From Amazonocrinis nigriterrae CENA67 (GTDB lineage Bacteria > Cyanobacteriota > Cyanobacteriia > Cyanobacteriales > Nostocaceae), in contig NZ_JAECZC010000004.1 of NCBI RefSeq assembly GCF_016056305.1, forward strand, positions 114,920 through 178,919: a DNA stretch of 64,000 bases, in the 5' to 3' direction. The notes below the pieces were generated by a model. That model had not been told where the DNA came from, made no database searches, and saw only the letters and a list, made by a program, of their open reading frames with translations. Positions 17,501 through 24,516 of the stretch are shown here, piece by piece. Every line of letters begins with the position of its first letter. Positions within the stretch are counted from its first letter, which is position 1. The position numbers were made by a program, and so were the translations under genes.

Positions 17501-17666
17501 ACCCTATGCAACTCTCAATTTACCAGACGAAACCTGGAATTGGGGCGACCTCACGTCAGGACAAGTAGAAGTTCATCATATTCCTGGCAGCCACTTTAGC
17601 ATATTGAGACCACCCCATGTCCAGGTACTAGCCGAAAAGTTGAAAGCCTGCCTTGACCAAGAATAA
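14562..17666 (+). CDS. PKS terminal protein: KS with His-to-Gln change, no AT, ACP, thioesterase
   Basis: The 1034-residue protein opens with a ketosynthase (residues about 18-450) that keeps Cys189 (DTACSSS) and His364 (KSNIGH). Its first catalytic His is Gln324 (EAQGTGT, codon CAG at 15531), and the following GDPIE is GDVTE. After the KS come the linker (LRRSHHHHRLA) and directly the post-AT linker (RFVRLPSYPWQRQRYW): about 300 residues of acyltransferase are absent without any frameshift. An ACP follows, LGFSSLMALEL, with Ser705 as the pantetheine site and Ser where Asp is usual. A type I thioesterase ends the protein with GGWSLGA (Ser840) and GSHFSIL (His1011). It resembles a non-elongating KS plus release unit, fed by the upstream KS-AT. 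That working scheme is inference. Confidence 0.93.
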   Translation: MTENREQGRWQKGQKEPIAIIGIGCRLPGGANSPEEFWKLLQDGVDTITEVPAERWNLDLFYDSDPAEPGKMYTRWGGFIEQIDYFDAKFFGISRQEAARMDPQHRLLLEVVWEALEDAGQPPESLASTKTGVFMGICSSDYGQIQASSLNSDLINAYSAIGIVSSMVTNRLCYHFDFNGPSIPVDTACSSSLVAVHLACSSLWNGECTLALAGGVNAIFRPEISVALSKAFLLSADGRCKTFDAEADGFVRSEGAGVVVLKPLSSALADGDPIYAVIRASAISQDGHKDSIAASKGEAQERVMREAYRQAGISSHEVQYIEAQGTGTVVGDVTEANAVGSVVGINRLPEDQCLIGSVKSNIGHLEAAAGVAGLIKTALALKHGYIPQNLHLKTPNPKINFEQLRLRVPQTLEPWPNHGQKSRLAGVNSFGVGGTNVHVILEGAETFGVSSKEALADNQQEDEASADQLQLFLLSARSLEALSAFALAYLKFLTTEGANASISLSDICYTVSLRRSHHHHRLAAIASSKEELAKLLRSFVDSAESQIKVLCSPTLEKNERSLILQSLGQRYIQGESIDWNVLYPKPGRFVRLPSYPWQRQRYWQESEASRQTRLGQLRSSQVSELLPVAQLELTSESENKTTGNNSVQIPDVQDKHTKQNLNHRTAGELYSRVITYIQQQVAITLDLNVSQLDLKMPLQDLGFSSLMALELKNQVKTDWDVDIPLVKLIERPSVVELAKFVSDRLSGIVANSTLPSCIVPLQLEGTNPPFFCLPPLAGVSFPYYELACLLGKKRPFYALHSLGIDKSERPLTRIEDIARYNIEAIRLVQRQGPYYIGGWSLGAIVAFEMARQLHQQGQQVAKVILIDTAPPTANKITNFWVSCNFFLTSAMPNIWPYIYDYFALSFVNNQQLRKKLGKRGVVPGVEKLSGLVASLSKLLNLRQLAALRVVQVILTNSQATIDYTPSTYPGKVSLFRTSRPPYATLNLPDETWNWGDLTSGQVEVHHIPGSHFSILRPPHVQVLAEKLKACLDQE

Positions 17667-17820
17667 GCTGTTACATAACCTGAGTTCGGATAAGCTCAAA
17701 CCATCATTATATCGTTGACTGAAACTCCTATTCCTTCCTATAACTAGCAGCAAAATCGTCTTAACCCTAACTGAGGTTAATTACGAATTACGAATTGGTA
17801 TCAGGAACATTTACACAGAT

Positions 17821-18073
17821 AGGACTTACGCACACTCTACGAATTCTTGGCGTTCTTGGTGCCTTGGTGAGTCCACTTGCCGTCTTGGACGCCACATCCT
17901 CCACTTGGGGAGACCCCAAGACCGGAGTGGCTCCGCTTTGCGTCGTTAGCGCAGCGTTAGCGAGTCTTCGAGCGTCTGGCAAAGTGGCGTTAGCAAAGCG
18001 GTAGCGAGGAACGAGCGTCACCCGGAGGGCGGTTCGATAAATTAAGCTTAGGAGCAATTTTTGCGTAAGTTCT
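17821..18073. mobile_element. Possible MITE-like element with AGGACTTACGCA ends
   Basis: AGGACTTACGCA at 17821-17832 is matched by TGCGTAAGTTCT at 18062-18073, reverse complementary with one mismatch. The same terminal sequence bounds the element at 22730-22929. The interior is GC-rich and contains nested short palindromes (for example GTTAGCGCAGCGTTAGC and GTAGCGAGGAACGAGCG) common in Nostoc-type intergenic repeats. Open frames here are repeat-derived and not gene-like. Confidence 0.45.
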
Positions 18074-18159
18074 GACAGATCTTGATCTGCGATCTTCCCG
18101 ACAAGAAAGATAAAAAAAGAGTGGAAGAAGGCATACCAATAGCCTATAGTCTCCCACTC

Positions 18160-18280
18160 TGGCATTTGCCGCTGTAGCGTTCAGGAATATATGCAGACGT
18201 TGCCCGTTATTTAGGGGGCTAATGTGTATGTCAACGACAACGCCGATACATATTTCTTATTCCCGTTGCGGCAAATGTCA
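18160..18280. repeat. Imperfect inverted repeat, 121 bp
   Basis: TGGCATTTGCCGC (18160-18172) pairs with GCGGCAAATGTCA (18268-18280), one mismatch, and the arms stay partly complementary inwards (GAATATATGC... against the reverse complement of ...ACATATTTC). It could be a transposon remnant or a structured RNA. It lies in the gene-free stretch 17667-18828, which otherwise shows AT-rich sequence and short repeats only. Confidence 0.45.
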
Positions 18281-18828
18281 AGCCTGATTATTCATGTTTA
18301 TTTGCTCAGATAAATAGACTTTCATTTATTATTAAAGATTTGTTGTTTATTGGATAAAAATTTTCTTAAACAGTTTTCAAAAGGTATGTTTTTCAGTTAA
18401 CACATAATGTCAATCGCTCAACAATTAAATGTGCAATTTTTATGTGAAACAGTTGATTTTGGTAGCCCCTGATAACAAAACCCTTGAAGTCGTTTATCTT
18501 CTACAATTTAACTTGGAGAATCTCAGCTTGGTTGCCATTTTGGCAGGTTTTTAAATTACAAAAAGTGGGGAGTAACAAAGATGGGGAGATGAGGGGGATG
18601 AGGGAGAAATAATACCAATTCTCTAAAATGAGGCAACAGATGTGAGTCAAGAGAGCAACATATAGGTGGGGTAGGGGCGTACAGATCATTCATGTGTTGC
18701 CAAGATTTTGAGAATTGGTATAACAACTGACAACTGACTTATGACTTTAGCTACTAATAAGGGTACGCAATAAACGTACCCCTAAAAGTCAAAGGCTTCA
18801 TATTAAAGCTTTTTGTGTTGCACCGATA

Positions 18829-19482
18829 TTAAGAACTACGTAAAATTGAAGACAAAGACTTCTGTTTACGAATATCCATTAAGTCTGCCAGAGATTCTTG
18901 GTTTTTATCGAGGGGATGTGTGTGTTCTGGCGGCAGAACTGTAACTAGAGGCTTTGTTTTAGCTTGCATTGACACCATAGGCTTGATTGGTTGCAATGGC
19001 ACAAAAACTGGCGGATTCTTGGGTGTCTGTGGTTCCAATCTTTGGTGACGGCTTGGTGTCACAGATGCCGGATGGTGGTTGATATGTTTGCGGACTTTTT
19101 GAGTTGGTAATGGACGGTTAAGTAATCGCAGAATTATAAAGCAACCACTCGCACAACTGAGAGCGATCGCAGCTACCATCCATAAAGGTGTAGGATTGCT
19201 AGTCTCAGAGGGTGTTTTGATTGGTTTTTCAACTACAGCTGGGATTTCTTCTGGTTGTGCTTGTTCTCCACTACCTCCAGCATAACCCAGGCTGTACAAG
19301 GCCAATGCAGCAGTCCCCAGAAACATTGTTAATAACCCAGTTAACAATAGCAAAGGATGCTGTGTAAGCAGATAAATAAAAATGTTCGAGCCGCCTACTA
19401 GTCCCGACTTACTGTTTGGCAGTTCTGGCTTTAGTTTTGTTACTTGGGTTGACTCACGCTGTACGCTCTGACTATTTTCCAT
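18829..19482 (-). CDS. Hypothetical membrane protein with two transmembrane segments
   Basis: The 217-residue protein is of unrecognised family. Two hydrophobic segments are visible: residues about 46-69 (HPLLLLTGLLTMFLGTAALA) and about 100-122 (PLWMVAAIALSCASGCFIIL). Between them is a Pro/Glu-rich loop, and the tail is long, basic and polar, rich in Pro, His and Lys. The fairly positive C-terminal tail is probably cytoplasmic. The gene lies downstream of ddl on the same strand with a 247-base gap that contains GGGGAG-type repeats, so it is probably transcribed separately. Composition is protein-like but function is unknown. Confidence 0.7.
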   Translation of the reverse strand: MENSQSVQRESTQVTKLKPELPNSKSGLVGGSNIFIYLLTQHPLLLLTGLLTMFLGTAALALYSLGYAGGSGEQAQPEEIPAVVEKPIKTPSETSNPTPLWMVAAIALSCASGCFIILRLLNRPLPTQKVRKHINHHPASVTPSRHQRLEPQTPKNPPVFVPLQPIKPMVSMQAKTKPLVTVLPPEHTHPLDKNQESLADLMDIRKQKSLSSILRSS

Positions 19483-19729
19483 GATTACTTTCAGATTTGT
19501 ACCCCTCTAGACCATGATTGTACTAAAAGAGCTATCTATGAAGTATCCGTAGCTAGATTTTTGATTCTAGTAGCTTTTCTGTGCAACATATGATACAGAA
19601 AAGTGCTGAGCAGGGGAGCAGGGGAGCAGTGGAGCAGGGGAGATGGGGAGATGAGGGGGATGAGGGAGAAATAAATTTTATCTAAAACTCCTAACTCCTA
19701 ACTCCTAACTCCCATTCCCCATGCCCCAA

Positions 19730-20833
19730 TTACTGAGAATGTCTTTCTAAAGCCAGTTGAATTAATCGATCTACTAATTCTGGAAAGGATATGCCACTGT
19801 GGGCCCAGAGTTGAGGGTACATACTGGTAGCGGTAAAGCCTGGTAAAGTGTTGATTTCGTTAATTAATATTTCTCCTGTGGCTTCTACGTAGAAAAAGTC
19901 TACTCTTGCTAAGCCAGCAGCATCAACAGCTGCAAAGGCTTGCAACGCCATATCCTGAATTTGACGGCTAACAGCATCTGGTATTGCTGCTGGAATCACT
20001 AAATCTGCTTTTCCTTCAGTATATTTAGTTTCGTAATCATAAAAATCACTGTCAAAAGTAATTTCGCCAACTACAGAAGCTTGGGCTGGCTCGTTGCCCA
20101 AAACAGCACATTCTACTTCTCTAGCGACAACTCCGGCTTCTACAATGATTCTGCGGTCATAACCAGCAGCATTATCCAATGCTGCTTCTAATTCTTGGCG
20201 CGATCGCACTTTGGCAATACCCACTGATGAACCTAAGTTAGCAGGCTTGACAAAACAGGGATAGCCCAATGTTTCCTCAATTTCATCACACAATTTGGGA
20301 AATACACAAGGATTTGACCAAATTTGCGCTCTCGTTAACGCTTTGTATTTCACCTGCGGTAGTCCGGCTTGTTCAAAGGCCATTTTCATGGCAATCTTAT
20401 CCATACCCATTGCCGAACCTAGCACCCCAGAACCAACAAAGGGAACTTGCATCAAGGTGAGTAATCCCTGAATTGTACCATCTTCACCATTGGGGCCGTG
20501 GAGTATGGGAAACCAAACATCGACTTCAGCGACTTGCGAGGGTGATTGCCAGCGGTTTATGGTTTGAGTTTGGGGGTTAGATACCAGATGATTTTGCTCT
20601 TCGGGTGTTGAATTTTGGGATTCCAGATGCCCAATGCCAGACCCTAGTACCTGTTGCGGAACTTCTCCGGCTAACCAACGTCCATCTTTTTGGATGTAAA
20701 AAGGTAGGATTTCGTACTTACTAGCATTTTGCTCTGCACTTAAGGCAAGTGCGATCGCCCGTGCTGAACTAATGGAAACTTCATGCTCCCCAGAACGACC
20801 GCCAAATAACAATCCCACCCTCAGCTTACTCAT
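19730..20833 (-). CDS. ddl: D-alanine--D-alanine ligase
   Basis: This 367-residue ATP-grasp enzyme joins two D-Ala molecules for the peptidoglycan stem peptide in the cytoplasm. The N-terminal motif [12 protein letters not shown], the substrate-binding [11 protein letters not shown], the ATP-grasp lid segment [17 protein letters not shown] and the C-terminal metal and D-Ala site [18 protein letters not shown] are all intact. Length is typical of the long Ddl type. ATG 20833 ([12 protein letters not shown]) is preferred over ATG 20857 because AAGAGG lies 9 bases upstream of it and family members begin just before KLRVG. Confidence 0.97.
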   Translation of the reverse strand: MSKLRVGLLFGGRSGEHEVSISSARAIALALSAEQNASKYEILPFYIQKDGRWLAGEVPQQVLGSGIGHLESQNSTPEEQNHLVSNPQTQTINRWQSPSQVAEVDVWFPILHGPNGEDGTIQGLLTLMQVPFVGSGVLGSAMGMDKIAMKMAFEQAGLPQVKYKALTRAQIWSNPCVFPKLCDEIEETLGYPCFVKPANLGSSVGIAKVRSRQELEAALDNAAGYDRRIIVEAGVVAREVECAVLGNEPAQASVVGEITFDSDFYDYETKYTEGKADLVIPAAIPDAVSRQIQDMALQAFAAVDAAGLARVDFFYVEATGEILINEINTLPGFTATSMYPQLWAHSGISFPELVDRLIQLALERHSQ

Positions 20834-21050
20834 CTTCAGTACCTCTTGATTCTTCAAGCAGTTAGCGTATCACAAGCTGCTAAAGTTGCTATATTTTTAC
20901 CTGAACTCAGGTACTTTCAATAGTATGGGATATATGGGAATGGGGCATGGGGCATAGGGCATGGGGAAAATAACTAATAACAACTGACAACTGACCACTG
21001 ACAACTGACACAATTTATAAACTTTTACTAAATTCAATTAAGATATATGA

Positions 21051-21917
21051 ATGTTACAAAAGCAGCACAAAACTCTCCCTCAACCTGGTTGGTCTTTGGA
21101 TGAACGAGATCCAGAGTTCATTAAATCTATCATGCCCCTTTTGGGCTTTTTCTATCACTACTATTTTCGAGTGCAAACTAGTGGCTGGCATCATATCCCA
21201 CCAAAGGAAAAAGTCTTATTTGTCGGCTCTCACAATGGAGGAATTGCAGCTCCTGATATGGTGATGGTGATGTACGACTGGTTCCGACGATTTGGTGTAG
21301 AGCGACCAGTTTACGGTCTGATGCATCCCAAGGTTTGGCAGGTTAGCCCCCCATTGGCACAACTAGGTGTTAAGGCTGGAGCAATTATGGCTCATCCTAA
21401 AATGGCTTACGCTGCTTTGCGTTCTGGAGCGAGTGTGCTGGTATATCCCGGTGGAGTAGAAGATCTGTTTCGGCCATATCATTTGCGTCACAAAATTTAT
21501 TTTGCCGGACGGCAAGGATTTATCAAGCTAGCGCTGCGGGAGAATTTACCGATTGTGCCTGTGATTTCAGCCGGTGCCCACGACACGCTAATTGTGCTGG
21601 CAGATTTATACAAAGTAGCACGGCAACTTCATGAGTGGGGGATGCCTTGGCTGTTTGGCATTGATCCGGAAGTTTTTCCCATTTATCTAGGGCTACCTTG
21701 GGGATTAGCAATTGGGCCACTCCCTGATATTCCATTGCCTGTGTCTATACACACGCGGGTTTGTCCTCCAATTGTATTTGAACGCTACGGTCGGCAAGCT
21801 GCTAGCGATCGCGAGTATGTGCGTGAATGTTACGAGCTTGTCGTCAATCAGATGCAGCAAGAATTAGACAACTTGGAGCAATTAAGGTTTCAGGGTCGTC
21901 CTTCGCTCCTCCCCTAA
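21051..21917 (+). CDS. Lysophospholipid acyltransferase-family protein (PlsC/DGAT-like)
   Basis: The 288-residue protein shows the glycerolipid acyltransferase pattern: FVGSHNGGIAAPDM resembles the HX4D box with extra spacing, followed by VLVYPGGVEDLFRPYHLRHK (the EGTRS-like substrate site) and NLPIVPVISAGAHDTL. The YPGG and hydrophobic GFIKLALREN stretch resemble the diacylglycerol acyltransferase-like branch found in cyanobacteria and plastids. It probably transfers acyl groups from acyl-ACP to a glycerolipid or similar acceptor at a membrane. The acceptor is not evident. The gene is divergent from ddl, with a 217-base spacer that holds simple GGGGCATG repeats. Confidence 0.85.
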   Translation: MLQKQHKTLPQPGWSLDERDPEFIKSIMPLLGFFYHYYFRVQTSGWHHIPPKEKVLFVGSHNGGIAAPDMVMVMYDWFRRFGVERPVYGLMHPKVWQVSPPLAQLGVKAGAIMAHPKMAYAALRSGASVLVYPGGVEDLFRPYHLRHKIYFAGRQGFIKLALRENLPIVPVISAGAHDTLIVLADLYKVARQLHEWGMPWLFGIDPEVFPIYLGLPWGLAIGPLPDIPLPVSIHTRVCPPIVFERYGRQAASDREYVRECYELVVNQMQQELDNLEQLRFQGRPSLLP

Positions 21918-22240
21918 AAACCGTAATGTATCAATCTGAAAGTGAAACGGTATTACTACACCCCACACCAAAGCTCCTTTTCCACGTACCGTGAAAAGTT
22001 AGGGTGGTCATCGAGTTTAACACTAGTCAACACTTAATGAGCGCTTGTTAATGTGACTTTTAATCACATTTTCTAAATTTTTTCCCTAAATACTGGATTT
22101 TTATGTCATCCTGGGAGATGAGAATTAATTCGGCGACAGCGTTTGTTTTTAGTATTGATGGGCTTTTTCCTTTTGGTATTTACAGACTTTTCTCCGAAAT
22201 CTAAATCTCTGCACTCTCGTATGATTCTCGGAGATAATCT

Positions 22241-22540
22241 ATGTCAGTTTATGTAGGCAATCTTTCCTACGAAGTTACAGAAGATGCGCTCAGCGCTGTT
22301 TTTGCAGAATATGGTTCTGTAAAGCGAGTTCAGCTACCCACTGACCGTGAAACAGGTCGGCTGCGCGGTTTTGCTTTTGTGGAAATGGGTACAGAAGCAG
22401 AAGAAACCGCTGCTATTGAAGCTCTTGATGGTGCTGAGTGGATGGGTCGCGACCTCAAAGTGAATAAGGCTAAGCCCAAGGAAAACAGAGGTTCCTTTGG
22501 TGGTAACCGTGGGGGATACGGCGGACGTAACCGCTACTAA
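22241..22540 (+). CDS. RNA-binding protein with one RRM domain (cyanobacterial Rbp type)
   Basis: The 99-residue protein consists of one RNA recognition motif, RNP2 VYVGNL (residues 3-8) and RNP1 RGFAFVEM (residues 43-50), followed by a short Gly/Arg/Asn tail (GSFGGNRGGYGGRNRY). Cyanobacterial Rbp proteins of this design are small RNA chaperones, often induced by cold and some involved in mRNA localisation near membranes. More than 300 bases upstream are gene-free and the last 100 or so may form a long 5' leader, as is known for cold-regulated rbp genes. The leader boundaries are inferred. Confidence 0.95.
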   Translation: MSVYVGNLSYEVTEDALSAVFAEYGSVKRVQLPTDRETGRLRGFAFVEMGTEAEETAAIEALDGAEWMGRDLKVNKAKPKENRGSFGGNRGGYGGRNRY

Positions 22541-22611
22541 GCTAAAGAGACTCAACTGTTTTAAGTGTTGTTTCTCAACTCAAAAGTTTCACTAAGTTAA
22601 TTAAATTTAGC

Positions 22612-22642
22612 AAAGACTCAAGTAGCAATGCTTGAGTCTTTT
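22612..22642 (+). terminator. Rho-independent terminator after the RRM gene
   Basis: AAAGACTCAAG (22612-22622) and CTTGAGTCTTT form a perfect 11-bp stem around an 8-base loop, ending in TTTT and further T-rich sequence. It lies 72 bases after the RRM stop codon and fits termination of that transcript. Confidence 0.88.
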
Positions 22643-22729
22643 ACTTAATGATCTTTTTGACAGGTGCAATTAAAAAACTAAGAGAAATGCTTCGCTTCAT
22701 TTCAATTTACCCTTTGAAAGGGCTAGAAA

Positions 22730-22929
22730 TAGGACTTACGCATTGACAGTAAATACTAAATATGCAGTATATGTTTCAGGCATTCAAGCTAGATTTTTTG
22801 ACAATTTTTAAGCGATGCCTGCGGCGGGCTACGCCTTCGCTACTAATCAAAAGATGATTGAAAAACACCTGAAACAACCTTTTATAGCGAATCCACAAAA
22901 TTAGCAATTTGTACAGTGCGTAAGTCCTA
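22730..22929. mobile_element. MITE-like element, 200 bp, TAGGACTTACGCA ends
   Basis: Perfect 13-base terminal inverted repeats TAGGACTTACGCA (22730-22742) and TGCGTAAGTCCTA (22917-22929) enclose a non-coding core. The symmetry continues weakly (TTGACAG on one side, TTTGTACAG on the other). The core contains the GGCGGGCTACGCC palindrome. Size and lack of coding capacity fit a MITE. The ends match those of 17821-18073, suggesting the same transposase mobilised both. Confidence 0.7.
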
Positions 22930-22945
22930 ATAAAATACATTCTTT

Positions 22946-23380
22946 CTATTCTCTGGCAATGACAATATCGTTAGACTTGATCACTGCATAGGCTTCTGTT
23001 CCCTCAGAAAGTTGTAATTCCTCTGCTGACATTCTGGTAATAATTGAGGTTAACTCAACTCTATGAACCACCTCTATTGTCACCTCACTATTTACAGCTC
23101 CAGTAACAACTCGTTTGACAACACCCTTAAGGATATTGCGGGAGCTAACTTTTAGTGGTCTCTTGGGACTAGTAATTTCTAACTCAGGCTGAACATCTTC
23201 TTTTTCCTCCTGCGTGGTTGGTAGTGATGTAGGTGCTGTTTGCTGCTTGTTGAGACCACGCACCAATTCCCGCAGAATCTCAGTTTTCGTCCGCTGAGAC
23301 TGCTGACAGAACTCCTCTAGAAGCTTTCGCTCCTCTTCTGATGTTTGAAATGTGATCCATCCTTGTTCTTTTCTTGGCAT
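22946..23380 (-). CDS. RHH-like plus TOBE/Mop domain protein, putative molybdate-responsive regulator
   Basis: The 144-residue protein has an N-terminal region like a ribbon-helix-helix DNA-binding domain (GWITFQTSEEERKLLEEFCQ, then KTEILRELVRGL), a Gln/Glu/Pro linker and a C-terminal TOBE (Mop) domain. The TOBE part spans about residues 77-144 (SSRNILKGVVKRVV through GTEAYAVIKSNDIVIARE). TOBE/Mop domains bind molybdate or tungstate. The start ATG 23380 (MPRKEQGW) is preferred; frames further upstream overlap the intergenic operator-like repeats. The gene is divergent from modA, 100 bases apart, the usual position for an autoregulating repressor. Regulator function is inferred from the domain pair and position. 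Confidence 0.82.
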   Translation of the reverse strand: MPRKEQGWITFQTSEEERKLLEEFCQQSQRTKTEILRELVRGLNKQQTAPTSLPTTQEEKEDVQPELEITSPKRPLKVSSRNILKGVVKRVVTGAVNSEVTIEVVHRVELTSIITRMSAEELQLSEGTEAYAVIKSNDIVIARE

Positions 23381-23385
23381 AATGT

Positions 23386-23443
23386 TACCAATTAGGTTGG
23401 TACATATTGAATTGACGCATCGTATGATCCTACCAAGCGTCAA
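23386..23443. promoter_or_regulatory. Inverted repeats in the RHH-TOBE/modA divergent promoter region
   Basis: Two inverted repeats lie in the 100-base divergent spacer. TACCAA (23386-23391) and TTGGTA (23397-23402) are separated by 5 bases. TTGACGC (23412-23418) and GCGTCAA (23437-23443) are separated by 18 bases, with another TACCAA inside at 23431. Either could be an operator for the RHH-TOBE protein. Binding is not shown. Confidence 0.45.
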
Positions 23444-23480
23444 TGGTTTGAAGAAGAATCTATCTCAGTGCGATTTTCTT

Positions 23481-24275
23481 ATGAAAAGACGACAAATTTT
23501 TGCCTTCTTCGGCACAGTAATTGCTAGCTGGTTTTTAGCAATTGCCTTGCCATTAGTTACACCCTCTCCTGTGGTAGCGCAATCAGACACAAATCTACTT
23601 GTGTCTGCCGCTGCTAGTTTGAAAGATGCAATGGAAGAAATTAAGCTTCTCTATCAACAGAGTAAACCTAACGTCAATATTAATTATAATTTTGGCGCTT
23701 CTGGTGCTTTACAGCAACAGATTGAACAGGGCGCACCAGCAGATATTTTCATTTCTGCTGGTAAGAAGCAAGTAGATGCTTTAGAGCAAAAACAGTTATT
23801 GGTTGCGGGTACTCGCTCTATCCTGGCAAAAAACCGCTTAGTCTTAATTGTGCCCAAGGGCGTGGCTGGTGTCACAAGTTTCTACAACCTCAAAGATAGC
23901 AAAATTAAAAAAATTGCGATCGGTGAACCTAGGAGTGTTCCAGCAGGACAATATGCTGAGCAAGTACTCGATAAATTGAAAATTTTGCCGCAGGTGAAGT
24001 CGAAATTAGTTTACGCTAATAATGTGCGTCAAGTCTTAGCATCGGTAGAAAGTGGCAACGCTGATGCAGGTTTGGTTTACGCCACTGATGCTAAAATTTC
24101 TGACAAGGTGAAAGCTGTAGTTGCTGCCGACGAAAAATATCACTCCCCGATTGTTTATCCTCTGGCAGTAGTTAAAAGTAGTAAGAATGTTAGTGCTGCT
24201 AAAGAGTTTGTCCAATTTTTATCAAGCGGTCAAGCCAAACTGGTACTGAAAAAATACGGGTTTATTCTGCCTTAA
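23481..24275 (+). CDS. modA: Molybdate ABC transporter periplasmic substrate-binding protein
   Basis: The 264-residue protein has a signal peptide (MKRRQIFAFFGTVIASWFLA, cleavage probably after PVVAQ) and the ModA pattern: LLVSAAASLKDAMEEI, NYNFGASGALQQQIEQGAPADIFISA, LAKNRLVLIVPKG and GEPRSVPAGQYAEQVL. The Ser residues in AAAS and GASG coordinate the oxyanion in this family. ATG 23481 is chosen because it gives the signal peptide; earlier in-frame starts would lie in the operator region. No modB or modC lies next to it: the next gene encodes a metallo-hydrolase-like protein. The permease is therefore encoded elsewhere. Confidence 0.95.
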   Translation: MKRRQIFAFFGTVIASWFLAIALPLVTPSPVVAQSDTNLLVSAAASLKDAMEEIKLLYQQSKPNVNINYNFGASGALQQQIEQGAPADIFISAGKKQVDALEQKQLLVAGTRSILAKNRLVLIVPKGVAGVTSFYNLKDSKIKKIAIGEPRSVPAGQYAEQVLDKLKILPQVKSKLVYANNVRQVLASVESGNADAGLVYATDAKISDKVKAVVAADEKYHSPIVYPLAVVKSSKNVSAAKEFVQFLSSGQAKLVLKKYGFILP

Positions 24276-24303
24276 GAATAGGGAGTAGGGAGTGGGGAGT
24301 AGG

Positions 24304-24401
24304 GAGTTAGGAGTTAGGAGTTAGGAGTTAGGAGTTAGGGGTTAGGAGTTAGGAGTTAGGAGTTAGGAGTTAGGAGTTAGGAGTTAGGAGTTAGGGGTTA
24401 G
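24304..24401 (+). repeat. Heptamer tandem repeat GAGTTAG, 14 copies
   Basis: Fourteen 7-base units, twelve GAGTTAG and two GGGTTAG, run without interruption between modA and the next gene. Short heptamer arrays of this kind are characteristic of heterocystous cyanobacteria. No coding frame is involved. Confidence 0.95.
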
Positions 24402-24516
24402 TTGTCAGTTGTTATTCTCCCCTGCACCCTCTGCTCCCCTGTACCGAAAGCACCCCATCTCCTCATCCCCCATAGTCTGATGGATAATAAAAGCAGGTGT
24501 TATCTTCTCTTTGGCT

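Noticed and set aside
17788..18165. Open frames on both strands in the spacer after the PKS cluster
   Set aside because: They are made of intergenic repeat sequence and the ends of a MITE-like element.
17821..18280. CRISPR array
   Set aside because: The repeats are inverted pairs and nested palindromes, not evenly spaced direct repeats with unique spacers; the same applies to the heptamer arrays elsewhere, which have no spacers.
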